Positions 1 to 11,054 of a DNA stretch of 64,000 nucleotides are shown here, piece by piece. Both the position numbers and the translations under genes were made by a program. The notes beneath the pieces are model-generated. The model saw only the letters and a program-made list of their open reading frames with translations, was not told the origin of the DNA and made no database searches. Source of the stretch: Siphonodentalium dalli (Eukaryota > Mollusca > Scaphopoda > Gadilida > Siphonodentaliidae); the NCBI GenBank assembly GCA_032622095.1, contig CP136068.1:159359465-159423464 (forward strand), in the 5' to 3' direction. Positions within the stretch are counted from its first letter, which is position 1; the number at the start of each line of letters is the position of its first letter.

Positions 1-26
1 TCGTAAACTATATATTATAAGTTGAT

Positions 27-105
27 GTGGTGGATTGACTGCTACATGGTATGACATTGGCGGCTTGGCGATTATAATGTCACACCATGTTACCGTCAAT
101 CCACC
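27..105. repeat. imperfect long hairpin
   Basis: GGTGGATTGAC near 29-39 pairs with GTCAATCCACC at 95-105. A second stem, ACATGGT-TGACATT with AATGTCA-ACCATGT, lies inside it. The loop is about 17 bases. It looks like the end of an inverted-repeat mobile element, but the element is not delimited. Confidence 0.6.
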
Positions 106-310
106 GCAATAACGTATATTCTGCCGACAGTTCTGGTCAACCTTAGAAATTTGACATTTATTCCGAAGAAGGAAAAGCAGAACATGTCAAAATGTCCTAT
201 CGCTCTCGCCATAAAGTTGTTCAACGCAAACGACGTCATGAAAAAAGCAGGCAAGCGATAGACGATGTATCAGTTTCCTTTATGTTGACTGCTGGAGACG
301 TAAACATGGG
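95..310 (-). repeat. dispersed repeat, copy 1
   Basis: The reverse complement of this stretch aligns by eye, with scattered differences, to plus-strand 13621-13853. Shared blocks include TGTTTACGTCT, GTCAACATAA, GTTGAACAACT, GCGAGAGCGATAG, CATTTTGACAT and ATATACGTTATTG. Both copies end next to a GGTGGRTTGA block. No reading frame stays open in it. It is probably an old transposon family that I cannot name. Confidence 0.65.
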
Positions 311-548
311 ATATGTTGCGCGGCTTTCTGACTTCATTATTTAATACGGCAATACTGTACTTGGATAATCATGCGCAGTTGATAGATAATCATACAGTGA
401 GATTTTCGCCAATTGAAAATAATTCCCGATACTTGATACTTGATACGTGATAAGTGATGGTTGAGTGATTGACACACGGCCAGTATACATGACTGAGTGT
501 CTGTATCATTAAATGAAGTATTTGATACAAACCAAGTGAATTGATAAC

Positions 549-623
549 GTATCGGTTGTGACGGTTGGGACATCTCACTAAAGATGGATCATGTGCATAC
601 TTTTATGAGAGCCTGCACAAGCA
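549..623 (+). repeat. dispersed repeat, 75 bp
   Basis: The segment containing CACTAAAGATGGATC and TGCATACTTTTA recurs inverted at 7152-7226. The rest of 311-2316 holds no gene, RNA or repeat I can recognise; its ORFs are short and lack motifs. Confidence 0.6.
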
Positions 624-2316
624 TTGATGACGTAGTACTCTAAGCGTAATCGTGACAACATCCGAGCTTTTTGTGAAACCTCCCCACTATTAATCTTATT
701 ACAGAGGCGCATCTCCATGTTACCGACATACCACGAAAAATAGACCAACGCCAGGTGGAGACACTACTACCGCATCACAAAATGTTCCCGCACACACAGC
801 CATGTCGAGACAATATCGTCGTCAGATTGAGCCACTCGCATCATATCCGAACAAGTTGCATCGTCACATACACCAGAGGCGAATATGTATCTAGAAACCT
901 CGACGTCACATTCCCGGCGTAATTAATAACGTTGGCTACACCAATCCTGACGTCAGTGTCGTCGACGTCGAAAATGACGGATATCCCGAAATACCAGTTA
1001 GTGAATCGTGAAAATGTTCGCGTTAAATGTACTCCAACTGCCGCAGCGACACGACACTCAATAACACACACTACATCAGTTTGTTATATCTATAAAGCTT
1101 TGTGCTTATTTATTTTGGTGAAACCAGCTGGATATATTGGAATACACCACTATTAGTCAGCCCAATGTTTAACCTGTGAATTATCGATTGATTATTAATT
1201 AGCCATGCACACTTAGAAAATACGCCCAGTTATTTCATCGACCGCCTTTATTTTTCTATGCCAGCTCGGTGTTCCGTCGGTTCGTGTTATGAAGCGGTTT
1301 ATTTGGATATGAAATGCAAATCCCAGTTGGCAGGTGACCAATTGCGGAACACGATATATGGTATCCCACACCAACTGTGTGAATACATAAGACTGAACTC
1401 AGAAGATGGCATAACATTCACAATCGGGTGCTAGATTTTTTATTTGTCAATGCCATAGTGTAATCCGAATTACGCACCGTATGCCACACAAGAACCGATG
1501 TCGATTAAACAGTATACACAATTAACAATGGCGTAATATGATGTATACAAACAGCTGTAGACATAATTCACAATCCATACATAACGCTTTATTTCAAGTA
1601 ACATAATTTACCAGTGAAGTTATCGTTTATAATCACTCGAGAAATCAAGGTAAATCACACATAGGAACGTAATAACTCATTACAACCAAAAATAATAACG
1701 AGCGCCAGTTTTCTATGTAATGTGGAGTAACTCTAATTTTATCCCACAGGGTTAGAGTGAAAGACAACAACTGGAATGCGTGTATAGCTACCTGTTCAGA
1801 AAATCATAATTATTTACAGGAAGCCGATACAATAAATGTAGTAGTAACCAATACAAACATGTGGGTGACAATTTTTTGAGGCACAATAACCGCCTATACA
1901 GATGTAAGCCAAGAGGGGGAGACACCAATCGAACGCGTATGTCCCAATACAAAAAAAACAGGGAGGGAGGGAGGGTTGTCAACACAAGCGACTGTCCTCA
2001 GCCAATAAATCATTGGAAATAATGTTTAACGCAGTATAACTGCGCGCATCCCCCGGGCAAAGATATAGTTCCCATTACTCTGCTATTCAAATTATCCCCA
2101 TTCGCTAACTAAATAGCAATACTGCCAAAAATACTTGTACTTTATAATTAAGTTTTATTTTCGTCTAAGTACTCCGCAATATCAGTGTATATCTTACTTA
2201 TCTGAACTGTCATGCGGTATGATGTAGTGATAGATACGAGTGAAAGATCTCTTGATCAAACATGATTATGTTTGTACCAAATTTTTGGTTTAAGTTTACG
2301 CATCTATAACCCTGTG

Positions 2317-2325
2317 CGATAAAAT
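2317..2325. repeat. target-site duplication, left
   Basis: CGATAAAAT here is repeated exactly at 3221-3229, immediately outside the two ends of the 2326-3220 element. Nine bases is the size typical of Mutator-like insertions. Confidence 0.65.
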
Positions 2326-2338
2326 GGGTAGGGTTCTC

Positions 2339-2446
2339 TATTCCGAAGGTTCGCTATTCCGAAGGTTCACTAATCCGAAGGTTCCTAATCCGAAGGTTCA
2401 CTAATCCGAAGGTTCACTATTCCGAAGGTTCGCTATTCCGAAGGTT
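2339..2446 (+). repeat. 16-bp minisatellite, left arm
   Basis: About seven units of ATTCCGAAGGTTCRCT, with variants beginning AATCC. One unit lacks a single base. The unit order resembles that of the inverted right arm. Confidence 0.9.
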
Positions 2447-3098
2447 TTCTATTATGGGAGTTTTTAGCCAGAAATGAATCAAAATTTGCGCCCCCGTACA
2501 TTTATACACCCCAATCTAATATCTTATTTGTCCCAGATGTCGGTTATTAATAGCAAGAAGACAGTATCAGTTTATCATTTTAATATTATAGAAAGTTGAA
2601 AACACAATGACTGAAATAAACTACGAGTTAGAGATGCATTCTACCCGAACTGGCAATCTGTACTTGAAAGAAACATCAACATTAAAATCAATACGAAGTC
2701 AGAATTGCAGTTAGGTCCATTCAGCGGTATTCTGCTATACAGTAAGTTATATAGCGCCCCAGTATTGATTGACCGTAAGAGCCCCACTGTTATAGCATTT
2801 GGGACATTATATTAATCAAAATAACTCCTATGTAAATCATTTATAAATCAGATGATTTATTGAAGTTATATAGACGTAAAATAACACTTCCTAAAATATG
2901 TCGTTTTAGTCCTCAGCCGATAGACGACATATATGTCGTTCTACTCGCCAAAGGGTTAAATCTCAAGGAAACCCACGAAAACAAAAATCACATTTTTTTT
3001 TAAATGTTTTAAGTTATTTCCTTCATGATAAGAGTCTTCGTACTAAAGAACCCTCTCAATATACTTTAGAATATAGAATTAACTTTTAAAATAACAAA

Positions 3099-3209
3099 AA
3101 CCTTCGGAATAGCGAACCTTCGGAATAGTGAACCTTCGGAATAGTGAACCTTCGGATTAGTGAACCTTCGGATTAGTGAACCTTCGGAATAGCGAACCTT
3201 CGGAATAGA
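3099..3209 (-). repeat. 16-bp minisatellite, right arm
   Basis: Seven units of AGYGAACCTTCGGAAT, the reverse complement of the left arm. Read from the outer end, the variant order (ATTCC, ATTCC, AATCC, AATCC, ATTCC...) closely follows the left arm. Confidence 0.9.
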
Positions 3210-3220
3210 GACATGTTCCC

Positions 3221-3229
3221 CGATAAAAT
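3221..3229. repeat. target-site duplication, right
   Basis: CGATAAAAT, identical to 2317-2325, directly abuts the right end of the element. Confidence 0.65.
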
Positions 3230-3499
3230 ACGTCGTTTTGTACGACAATGTTATATCTCCTGATGTAGTCCCAATGCGTATATATATGCTGATTACAATA
3301 GTATAGCATGACTTTCTAAATTAGCAATATATAAACCTGAAGCACAATTCGCCTTAAAGTCAGTTTAATTACATGATTACATCGTTGACGAAAGTCACAT
3401 TATGTTTGTCGTAGTTAATATTATATTTATAATATGCAATATATTATTGATGTATTAAATAAAACATTTCCCACAGTTATCACATTAGAATCATGTCAA

Positions 3500-3595
3500 G
3501 TGTTCGCGCTGACGCTTGCCAAATTAATTAATGCAAAAATAATTCACATTTGGCAAAAGTTATTTCCATTTGGCAAACGTTTTGGCAAGCGAGTT
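3500..3595 (+). mobile_element. fragment of TTTGGCAAA-rich MITE family (hAT-like?)
   Basis: GTTCGCGCTGACGCTTGCC is followed by repeated TTTGGCAAA motifs. It closely matches the left end of the 31485-31939 element (TTCGCGCTGCCACTTGCC, then AATAATTCACATTTGGCAAA). Only one end is present. The small ORF over it is a by-product of the repeat. Confidence 0.5.
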
Positions 3596-3837
3596 TTCAT
3601 TCCCATATTACAACAAACACTACTTATTTAGCAATTGGTTACATTGGCTAATTTCCATTCCACGGACGAAGATTTCCAGTAACGGCTTATGGGGTTTTGG
3701 GGAAGTTAAAACCTTAGTCAACATGTAATGAATCCAATAGCATGTCGGTCGGCCATTGAGTACGATGGTGACATGATCACAGCTAATCCACTTTCTTGTG
3801 TTATTGTAATCAATTGGAGAGACAATTAAAGACACAG

Positions 3838-4210
3838 ATAGCCTTCGCGTGTGTATTGCTGTTAAAATAATCATACCGGTTAAAACTACAATAAACAGGT
3901 AATAATATTTAAATATAGACATATTGTGTTCTTATACAAATCATAAATATCGCGTAAATAGTTTGTTAGTGTTAGGTTCGCACGCTGTGTTATGTAAACA
4001 ACAGCCAAAAACGTTACAAAAACTGGATTTTGTTTCTGTAACCTTTTTGTCTTTTGTTTACACAACAAGGCTTTGACAATAATATACTATTTACGCGATA
4101 TTCATGATTCGTATAAGAACATGTGTGTCCATATTTTAATAATATTTCTGTTTATGGCGGTTTTAACGGATGCGACTATTTTACATGCAATACCCACCGC
4201 CAACGCTTAC
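3838..4210. mobile_element. fold-back MITE, copy 1
   Basis: The left arm (about 3838-3985) and right arm (about 4075-4210) are inverted copies. They share TATTTACGCGATATT, ATTYGTATAAGAACA, ATATTTCTGTTTATGG and GGTTTTAAC. A related element lies at 34378-34895. Both arms chance to encode a short Met-start hydrophobic stretch that mimics a signal peptide. From 4211 to 5621 I see nothing recognisable apart from short AT-rich runs. Confidence 0.65.
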
Positions 4211-5774
4211 AGTATGTTTAATAATTGCGGCCGAGACTGATTCATTAAATTTCATCGAAATGTTGTAATCTCGGTTACTATGGGTGTATTTTTTTATGCC
4301 ATAATTATCATTGTTGATATGTGACGCGAATTCAACTACTCCGTTGTTTACTTTTGATGGGTATTCTCACCAGGAGACAAAAACACAAGGCTACAAGGAA
4401 TGTACGCCAGGCTTAGTGATGCATTATGCATACATTTACGTCATGACGTCAGTCTGTTTCTGAGCCACCAGTAACTTGATACATTTCATATGTTTCCTAG
4501 TTCGTATAACATTTGCAAGCTACATTTGATTGAAATACCGGCAATGTTCCTCATGTCTAAGTGAAATTATGACAACTTCCAATTTTAAATGAATGTAATA
4601 TAATAACTCTTTTCCCAACTACGATGGTTCGACTATGGGTATAACCGTTTAACAATTGAAATTACCTTTGAAACTTTAAACCCACAGTAGCAATGTATAC
4701 CCACAGTACGATGCTGTATAGCCACAGTAGGGTGTAAAGATGAAGTTTATAAAATGGGTGTTATACACGCAATTGAACAGTGAATATGGTCAACTTGACG
4801 AATCAATGTTACATAAAGCCGATCATTAATATCGGTCTGATAGCATATGACACATTCTGAGAAAACATGTTAAAATATTTCCAATCGGCACAAGCGAACT
4901 TTTGGCCAGAGCTCTCAATTGACTGGTTATTGTTCTGTGGCCATTAGTCGGACTTTATCGCCATTCATATGAAAATGCAGTCTGCAGATGGGAGATCTGA
5001 ACATATTCAATATTATAAATCACCCCTATTTTGTACCACATTAATATAATTTGGAATAAAGTACACATCTGGCGTTACATGGACTGGCAATGTCTTTCTT
5101 TCATCCCTTCTGTTCGTTGACGTAATGGGGAGTGATATCATCTGTCATTGTTGTCGATTCGTTACTAACTCCTGAAAATAAATGAACACGTATATCATTG
5201 GTGGATCCACATGCAAACATTATATAAATTATGATAACTGCATATATATTATTCTCTCTCATTGTCTTTTATTTTGAATGAACAGTTACTAGCAACGCTC
5301 TATATATATACTTGTTTCTTGAATGACTGTATAAACTGATAAAATTGAAAGCAGTCGAGTTACCGGCAATAACATTCTGGAATGGTGGGCATTCCCCGAG
5401 CTAATTGTCTCTGATGCGAACTTAAATGCATACTAACTGCGTGTCCTTGGTTACCGATCATTTGTCATCGTAAGATGAAAACGACAGTTGTAGCGTTACC
5501 TTACTATTTTCTAGCTGTACCTTAGATGTTAATGCATATTGCACTAATACACTGCATTACTTCAGATATAAGTGGAATGTGTTAGTTAAGAGTACTCAGT
5601 AAGTTAGTATATACATATATGTTAACCCTTTACCCAACAAACCGGCCAAAAACGCCCAAATAAAGCTCCAACAGCCTAAATAATCTTCGGTCTGTCTCAA
5701 TAACACCATACAAATATGGATATCATTGGAACCGGTTCATTGACCACATTGTGATGGTTACAGTTATGCCATGT

Positions 5775-5843
5775 GCCAATGCATTCTCTTATATATGCGA
5801 GTCGACCATAGGTCGCCTCGCATATATAAGAGAATGAATTGGC
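5775..5843. repeat. 69-bp palindrome (A left)
   Basis: GCCAATGCATTCTCTTATAT...ATATAAGAGAATGAATTGGC. The stem tip is CGACC-ATA-GGTCG, flanked by a T/C mismatch, the only non-pairing position near the tip. Confidence 0.9.
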
Positions 5844-5921
5844 CTAAAAAAATATTTTTTTAACACTTTTTACCATTTTTTCTTACATTCTTTAACAATT
5901 TTATAATTTTTAATGTGTTAA

Positions 5922-5988
5922 GCCAATGCATTATCTTATATGCGAGGCGACCTATGATCGACTCGCATATGTAAGAGAATGCATTGGC
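5922..5988. repeat. 67-bp palindrome (A right)
   Basis: Reverse complement of the left palindrome, including the mismatch on the opposite arm (G/A). It carries a two-base deletion in TATATA and a single change in the tip. Confidence 0.88.
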
Positions 5989-6215
5989 ACAGGGCCACAT
6001 GTTGCGTTGCATGATCCTCCGTCCACTTCAAAATCGATGTGCGGATAACGAGGAACAATTTTTCTGCGGTCATTATCATATATTCGCCTTCATATCGTGT
6101 GGGAAAATTATACAGGGATAGTTTTGAAGCCATTATACTTTTTACTATACCTATGTTTGCCAACTAGAAAAGCGTTATATGCCGTCAGCCAGTCATCCAT
6201 TCGGACTTGTTATTG

Positions 6216-6335
6216 TCATTCCAGAGGGCTAGGTGTGATTTTACTGTCATTCCAGAGGGTTTAGGTGTGATTTTACTCTCATTCCAGAGGGTTAGGTGTG
6301 ATTTTACTCTCATTCCAGAGGGCTAGGTGTGATTT
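6216..6335 (+). repeat. 31-bp tandem repeat, 4 copies
   Basis: TCATTCCAGAGGG followed by YTAGGTGTGATTTTACT occurs at 6216, 6247, 6279 and 6310. The spacing is 31-32 bases. Confidence 0.9.
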
Positions 6336-6419
6336 TCGCTTACCATGTCAAAATAGTCGTCGGAGCAGACACACACTTACCTATACTAGTTACAAATACA
6401 ACAAATACGTTCTACTCAC

Positions 6420-6497
6420 CACCGTACTTCGCATACTGCGAACATGTCATAAATTTTCACCATTTCGCATCGGCACAGTGGACATCCATTTTGAAAA
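6420..6497 (-). CDS. internal exon of cysteine-rich secreted protein (partial gene)
   Basis: A 78-bp exon-like block on the minus strand. Upstream is a good acceptor (TTTTTCTCTGCAG, ending 6498) and downstream a consensus donor, GTGAGT (6419-6414). Entering in phase 2 it reads FQNGCPLCRCEMVKIYDM, then FAVCEVR, and leaves in phase 2. This aligns with the end of the exon at 9846-9578 (PCIPVLCECRLIKILTFAIC) in cysteine spacing, in the K-I...F-A-x-C pattern and in its donor. GCPxCxC is reminiscent of the end of an antistasin-type module, but one such motif is not enough to name the family. Its phase fits the 9.6-kb exon, so they may be two exons of one gene about 3.1 kb apart, or exons of duplicated genes. 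No further exon is secure. Confidence 0.5.
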
Positions 6498-7151
6498 CTG
6501 CAGAGAAAAAGTATAATAAAACTTTATGAACCTTTAGCATTAGAACATATGATTTTAGATACTAAACACAAATACCGATTACACGGTTGACCCCTAAAAA
6601 TTATTTGACATTGTATGCCTAAAATCTCTAAAATTCCATGAGCAGATATATATTCCCAGGCTTCGAAATTGTCCAATATATAGTAGATGACAATGACTGA
6701 AAATCATACTCGTAGTTTATACTCCATATTTATCAAAGCATTGACATGTAAGTCAAATGCTGCTAATTTCCCTGACAGGGTACCCCGGTTCGTGAACGTG
6801 GCCTCAGTCGGGATTGTATGTAAGTCACGCATGGAAGCTGGTGTGTCGGTAGAGAGCGCAAGACAGAGCGATAGGAGTGTGGCTGCTAATTAATGCATTC
6901 TTTAGATGTAACTTGTATTCGCTTTGTACGTATGTTCAATTGTTATTCAATAAAAATATTTTTTTTTAAATTAGGAACCTCTCCAATTAACACGGCGACC
7001 AACACATTTAGTGGAACTTGAATGCAGACCGTTGGCTGTCGAATAATATGCACGCAGGGCCCATTTACTTCCATAATGTATACCATGTTGTATATCAATT
7101 AGAACGCAATTGATCGTTATATATGGTAACATAATTGGGTGTTTTTCATGT

Positions 7152-7226
7152 TTGTGCAGGATCTCCTAAAAGTATGCAACCGATCCATCTTTAGTGGGAT
7201 GTCCCAATGGTCACAACCGATGCATC
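7152..7226 (-). repeat. dispersed repeat, 75 bp, inverted copy
   Basis: Reverse complement of 549-623 with a few differences. The region 6530-7150 otherwise shows nothing I can name. Confidence 0.6.
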
Positions 7227-7240
7227 ATCAATGTAAAGCA

Positions 7241-7295
7241 GGGTCTACTTTTGCCAAATATTTTGCCAAATGAAAATAATTTTTGCCAAATGTAT
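7241..7295 (+). mobile_element. fragment of TTTGGCAAA-rich MITE family
   Basis: CAGGGTCTACTTTTGCCAAA, then two more TTTTGCCAAAT motifs. It matches the reverse complement of the right end of 31485-31939. Only one end is present. Confidence 0.5.
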
Positions 7296-7964
7296 GTCCA
7301 CGACATCACTCATGTGATGTAGATTTCTTGTACGATTTCGATAGTATTGGGGCTTGGAACACCACCTAATACAGGTGTAAACCTATTTCCGGTAACATGG
7401 GGAATGGTATGAAATAAACCTAGGTATATATTCTAAAGTGTCACATGGACAATTCGGAAGTAAACTAAATTGAAAGAAGTAGAACGGGAATATGCCTGGT
7501 ATTTTATAAATTTAGTATATAGTGAGAATGCATACGGTATTATACAAATATAGCTGATCTCCAACGAGTTATGCATATATGAAAGCATATTACATGACAT
7601 GTGTATGCGTACCAGTATTACAAATCCATGCATCTTAGACATTAAATTCTAAAAACAATGAAGGTTTTTCAAAAGTTGTGGCTTCATGATTTAAATAACT
7701 ACTGGCAGTTTACGATCTATCTGAATAAAATACGAAAGTCGTAGTTATTTTAACAATATTGAAATTCAGAACACATACGTATGCTGCGAGGTTTCGAAAG
7801 AGTTAATACATAGCGAAATTTAAAATTGTGTACATGATTATGAAAATGTATGATAGTAAGCTATAAGGTGTAAAATGTTATAATTTGACAGGCATCGTCG
7901 TTAGTTCCGTTAACCGGTGATGTAGCGTTAAAGCAACATGCCATGCACTAACAGGATATATATC

Positions 7965-8400
7965 GTGAGAATCGTGAACAAGAGGTCACAAAATGTGGCG
8001 ACTCCAAATGCAAAACATGTCGCTACCTGCACACCGGGACATACTTTACCCTCAAGAATGGGCATGTTGTCCGCCCTAATGAGAACATGGACCGCAATAC
8101 CCGAAATTTAGTTTATATTATAGTATGTTCTGGATGTGAGGAATTTGATGTTGGACAAACGGGAAATTCCCTTGTCGAAAGAACAAGGATCCACCGCCAG
8201 CAAATCAGACAACCGGAATTACGGATGATTCCATTAAGTAAACATATGGATGAATGTGGGGATGGATCCTCGGGATTTTCCCCATGCACAAAATGATGGA
8301 AGTCAACACATTCAAACGGTTGCAGATGGAACACAAGTTGTTTCGGAACTAATTAAATCCGAAACTAAACTCTATCATATAATCGCGACGTCACACACCC
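7965..8400 (+). pseudogene. Penelope-like element, C-terminal GIY-YIG endonuclease remnant
   Basis: One frame reads a Cys-rich linker (KCGDSKCKTCRYL) and then NLVYIIVCSGCEEFDVGQTG, the core of a GIY-YIG nuclease with the VGQTG and ERTRIHR signatures. This order is characteristic of Penelope-like retroelements, where the nuclease follows the reverse transcriptase. The frame breaks near 8285; a second frame then carries a Lys/Glu-rich tail and a PKLN-like C-terminus behind an in-frame stop. No reverse transcriptase lies upstream, so this is a 5'-truncated, frameshifted dead copy. It sits inside the putative intron between 9578 and 6497, in the opposite orientation to that gene. Confidence 0.8.
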
Positions 8401-8806
8401 ACCTCCCGGAAGTGACGTCACAATAGATATAATTATAATAATAAAATGGCGTTATCCTGAAGATCTACGAAAAGCCGTGAAAAGGCATCGTTATACAGCC
8501 AAAACAATGTGTTTATGTGTATTCACATCTTACCTATATATAAACATGTACGTTTGAACTTGCAGCCATTAATTCAATATGTATATATATATATATCTTA
8601 CAACATAGTAGTTGACATTCTAACTACATACAACTCAAACTGAATGACCACGGCGTCACTGCTGTGATGTAGAATATTCTAACGACATTTTATTATTGTT
8701 GTCCAATTTATAAATCAGCTAGGTCCGTCATGATTGAACACATACAAAGGTCAGGTAAAACTATTTATTCAGTAATTCACTTCTTAATAGGTGCAATTTG
8801 TCTTAA

Positions 8807-9030
8807 AGGGTACTGTACACTAAACCCGGCCAGTTATGGGACCATCTCCTTTTAATCGCAACAGACTATATGTAAAAAATTAATCTATTTGAGCCATGGA
8901 TGGATGCAAAATACACTTGTGTGCTCTATGAACGATGCAAACAACGAAGTAATTATAATGCAAATTAATTTGTGAACTCCATTTAACATTGAGTTAGACA
9001 CAAAGTTGTTTATTATCGCACCGTTCTATG
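8807..9030 (+). mobile_element. MITE with GGGACCATCT terminal repeat, partial copy
   Basis: TACTGTACACTAAACCCGGC, GGGACCATCT, then GAACGATGCAAACAACG and GTAATTATAATG. It follows 28695 onward closely. The right inverted end is not recognisable, so this copy is truncated or decayed. An AT dinucleotide run lies at about 8581-8597. Confidence 0.6.
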
Positions 9031-9577
9031 AATGAAATTTATCATATTAGTTTCATAAAATCTTATTCGTTGGAGATCATCTATATTATGTTTCGCATGT
9101 TACATGCTAATTCACGTCGAGCAACAAACCATACAATATATCTGAGTGGGAGAATCAATTTAGCACAGCAAGTGTTAAAGACATATTATGTACTTGTTCG
9201 GGTGCGTGAAACTGATCAGTTAGTATTCAGACGCTATGGTTGCTGGAGGAATGTAGCATTCTACTAACATCTCCGGAAATTTGAAGCAAATCGACTGCAC
9301 CACTCCATAGAAAACATTGTCAGAACTACGCTCAATTGTAAATATTTACTACGCGATTGGGTACGCATCTATCGGCGATAAGCTAGCGAAAACGATTTCG
9401 CCATCGAGAGTTACTTCATTTAATTGATATATAAGAATGACGATGTGTGTTGTCAATTTGAATATACTATTTGTAAAAAATACTACTTTGAACAAGATTA
9501 TTCTCCATTTGTATATGATCACCATACCGGTGTGTTCCACATCACGTTAAACACGAATACGGTATTCCGCTACTCAC

Positions 9578-9846
9578 CTTCGTACGCATATTGCAAAGGT
9601 GAGGATCTTTATTAGTCGGCATTCGCACAATACAGGTATGCATGGATTATGCCATTGCCTCTCGTAGACTTCCTCACCGATCTGTGTCGGCATTAACCTC
9701 TTTCCCATTTCACGTAGCCGGTCTCCATGTATCCGAGTCAGCCCACTGAGGTGCGGATGCCGAGAGTGGACTTTGCGACATTCGACTGAATGTGCAGCCA
9801 TAAGTGCAATAAGAAACACGAACAAAAGAGCATAGAACTTCGCCAT
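9578..9846 (-). CDS. first coding exon of small secreted cysteine-rich protein
   Basis: ATG at 9846-9844 (AAGATGG context) opens an 89-codon exon ending in phase 2 at a strong donor, AAG|GTGAGT (9577-9572). Residues 1-23 form a convincing signal peptide (MAKFYALLFVFLIALMAAHS, then VEC). The mature part is basic and has a GKR at 48-50. Cysteines lie at 69, 74, 76 and 87. The last 20 residues resemble the exon at 6497-6420. The product is probably a short secreted peptide or protein. Antistasin-like inhibitor is one reading of the cysteine pattern; a peptide precursor is another, because of GKR and the dibasic sites. The family is not recognised. The first exon and its donor are well supported; the rest of the gene is not. 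Confidence 0.6.
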
Positions 9847-9948
9847 CTTAGATCAAATAATATTAAAGTCGGACACTCGATTAAAACAACTGTTGTCTGG
9901 GTTAAAGACTGATCCGTGGGTATTATATATGAGATTTCAGCTAGGAAG

Positions 9949-10100
9949 TCTTCTGAGTGGTCCAGAAATGTGATGCAAGTAAAACAGTGTGGTCTCGGCT
10001 ACAAACTCACCATGAGTTCTAGATATTACGATTCAGCTGTTGAGTGTTCTGAGTGGTCCCGAAATGCGACGCCCGACACGTCGTGTGTTGCTGAGACTTC
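9949..10100 (+). repeat. 99-bp imperfect direct duplication
   Basis: TTCTGAGTGGTCCAGAAATG at 9949 recurs as TTCTGAGTGGTCCCGAAATG about 99 bases later. Each copy has a TTCAG|CT shortly upstream and can be read as SEWSRN. This could be two decayed exons, but no donor site or conserved cysteine pattern supports it. Confidence 0.5.
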
Positions 10101-10844
10101 TCCGTGACAATCACACTTGACATTATACGTGGTGAGAGTGATATTTCCCACGGTGATGCAAATGTACCGTCGGGCGCGAATAATTAATGAAATGTGGTTA
10201 CCGGAAATATCACATACAATTTCAAGAGTCAATTTTCACCTAAGTTCGGCTGTCATTCGCACCAACATTGACTGTTTATAAATGTAATTGGTGGATTATA
10301 ATTAAGTGCACAATTGTGCATTTGGTATTTTTCTTCTATGATATTTCTTTAGAACTGCGTGAAATTATATATTGCTTTTTTACGAAATTGCTTTTGCCAT
10401 AGCTAATTTCGAGGGCTGCTGCATGTACACCAGCATACGGTATAATGAGATCCAGTCATTAAACCCATTCACATTACATGTATGTGCTGATGGTTGTATA
10501 TCAAGTTTCAAGTGTCAGATACATGTATACTGAATTTAAGTTTTGAAATCAGATCACCCACTAGTGCCAATGTGGTATTACTTCATATGAGTGTAATGGT
10601 TACCTCATTTACAATAAATCATATATTTATCCTCGTGATACCCTTATCAAAGGGTATTTAAGTTGTATGTTCCTATGGGATTGTCGTGATACATATGTAC
10701 AGTTTACAATAAACATTGCGACGAGCAGAAAATGGGCTTGGAATAGGACATTTTGTTGTCAGACCAGATGTTAGATGGGTCATTTTAAATTGGCAGATAA
10801 GCCATCGTGTGGATTTAACCCTTTACCCAGCAGAACGGTCCTGT

Positions 10845-10913
10845 GCCAATGCATTCTCTTATATATGCGAGTCGACAATAGGTCGCCTCACATATATAAG
10901 AGAATGCATTGGC
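10845..10913. repeat. 69-bp palindrome (B left)
   Basis: Same core as A left: GCCAATGCATTCTCTTATAT, tip GTCGACAATAGGTCGC with the orientation-marking mismatch. Confidence 0.9.
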
Positions 10914-11054
10914 TTAACACATATTAAAAATGATAAAATTGTCAAAGAATGTAGAAAAATATGATAAAAATTGTTAAAAAATGTAAGAAAAAATTATAAA
11001 TTGTTAAAGAATGTAAGAAAAAATGGTAAAAAGTGTTAAAACAGATATTTTTAG

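Larger units (their letters stand above)
2326..3220. mobile_element. non-autonomous DNA transposon with minisatellite inverted repeats (Mutator-like?)
   Basis: This 895-bp element starts GGGTAGGGTTCTCTATTCC and ends GGAATAGAGACATGTTCCC. Its arms are two inverted arrays of a 16-bp repeat (2339-2446 and 3099-3209, about seven units each). A 9-bp direct repeat flanks it. The interior is AT-rich and non-coding and includes a small palindrome, ACGACATATATGTCGT, near 2933. Long inverted repeats plus a 9-bp duplication suggest a Mutator-like non-autonomous element, but no transposase is present and the superfamily call is inference. A Drosophila FB-like fold-back element is the alternative. Confidence 0.65.
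5622..5991 (-). mobile_element. twin-palindrome MITE A, piggyBac-like outer end
   Basis: Starts TTAACCCTTTACCCAACA, followed by about 145 bp matching, in reverse complement, the right flank of elements B and C. Two 67-69 bp palindromes follow at 5775-5843 and 5922-5988, separated by an AT-rich spacer with TTCTTACATTCTTTAAC. The far end stops just outside the second palindrome and lacks the second CCCTTTACCC terminus, so this copy is truncated or rearranged. TTAA plus a CCCTTT terminus is the piggyBac pattern; no transposase is present. Confidence 0.75.

Noticed and set aside
3620-3922. 100-codon minus-strand ORF starting with a hydrophobic stretch like a signal peptide
   Set aside because: Its N-terminal part lies in the arm of the fold-back MITE, whose inverted partner and second copy code the same kind of stretch by chance.
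5990-6110. Possible further minus-strand exon of the Cys-rich gene (phase-2 reading ending SCNATCG)
   Set aside because: A CAG is present, but there is no pyrimidine tract, and the reading runs straight into the palindrome of MITE A with no donor. Phase agreement alone is weak.
8440-8500. CTGAAGATCTACGAAAAG after the PLE remnant, as a hammerhead ribozyme core
   Set aside because: PLE terminal repeats can carry hammerheads, but stem II is missing here and I cannot fold the other stems.
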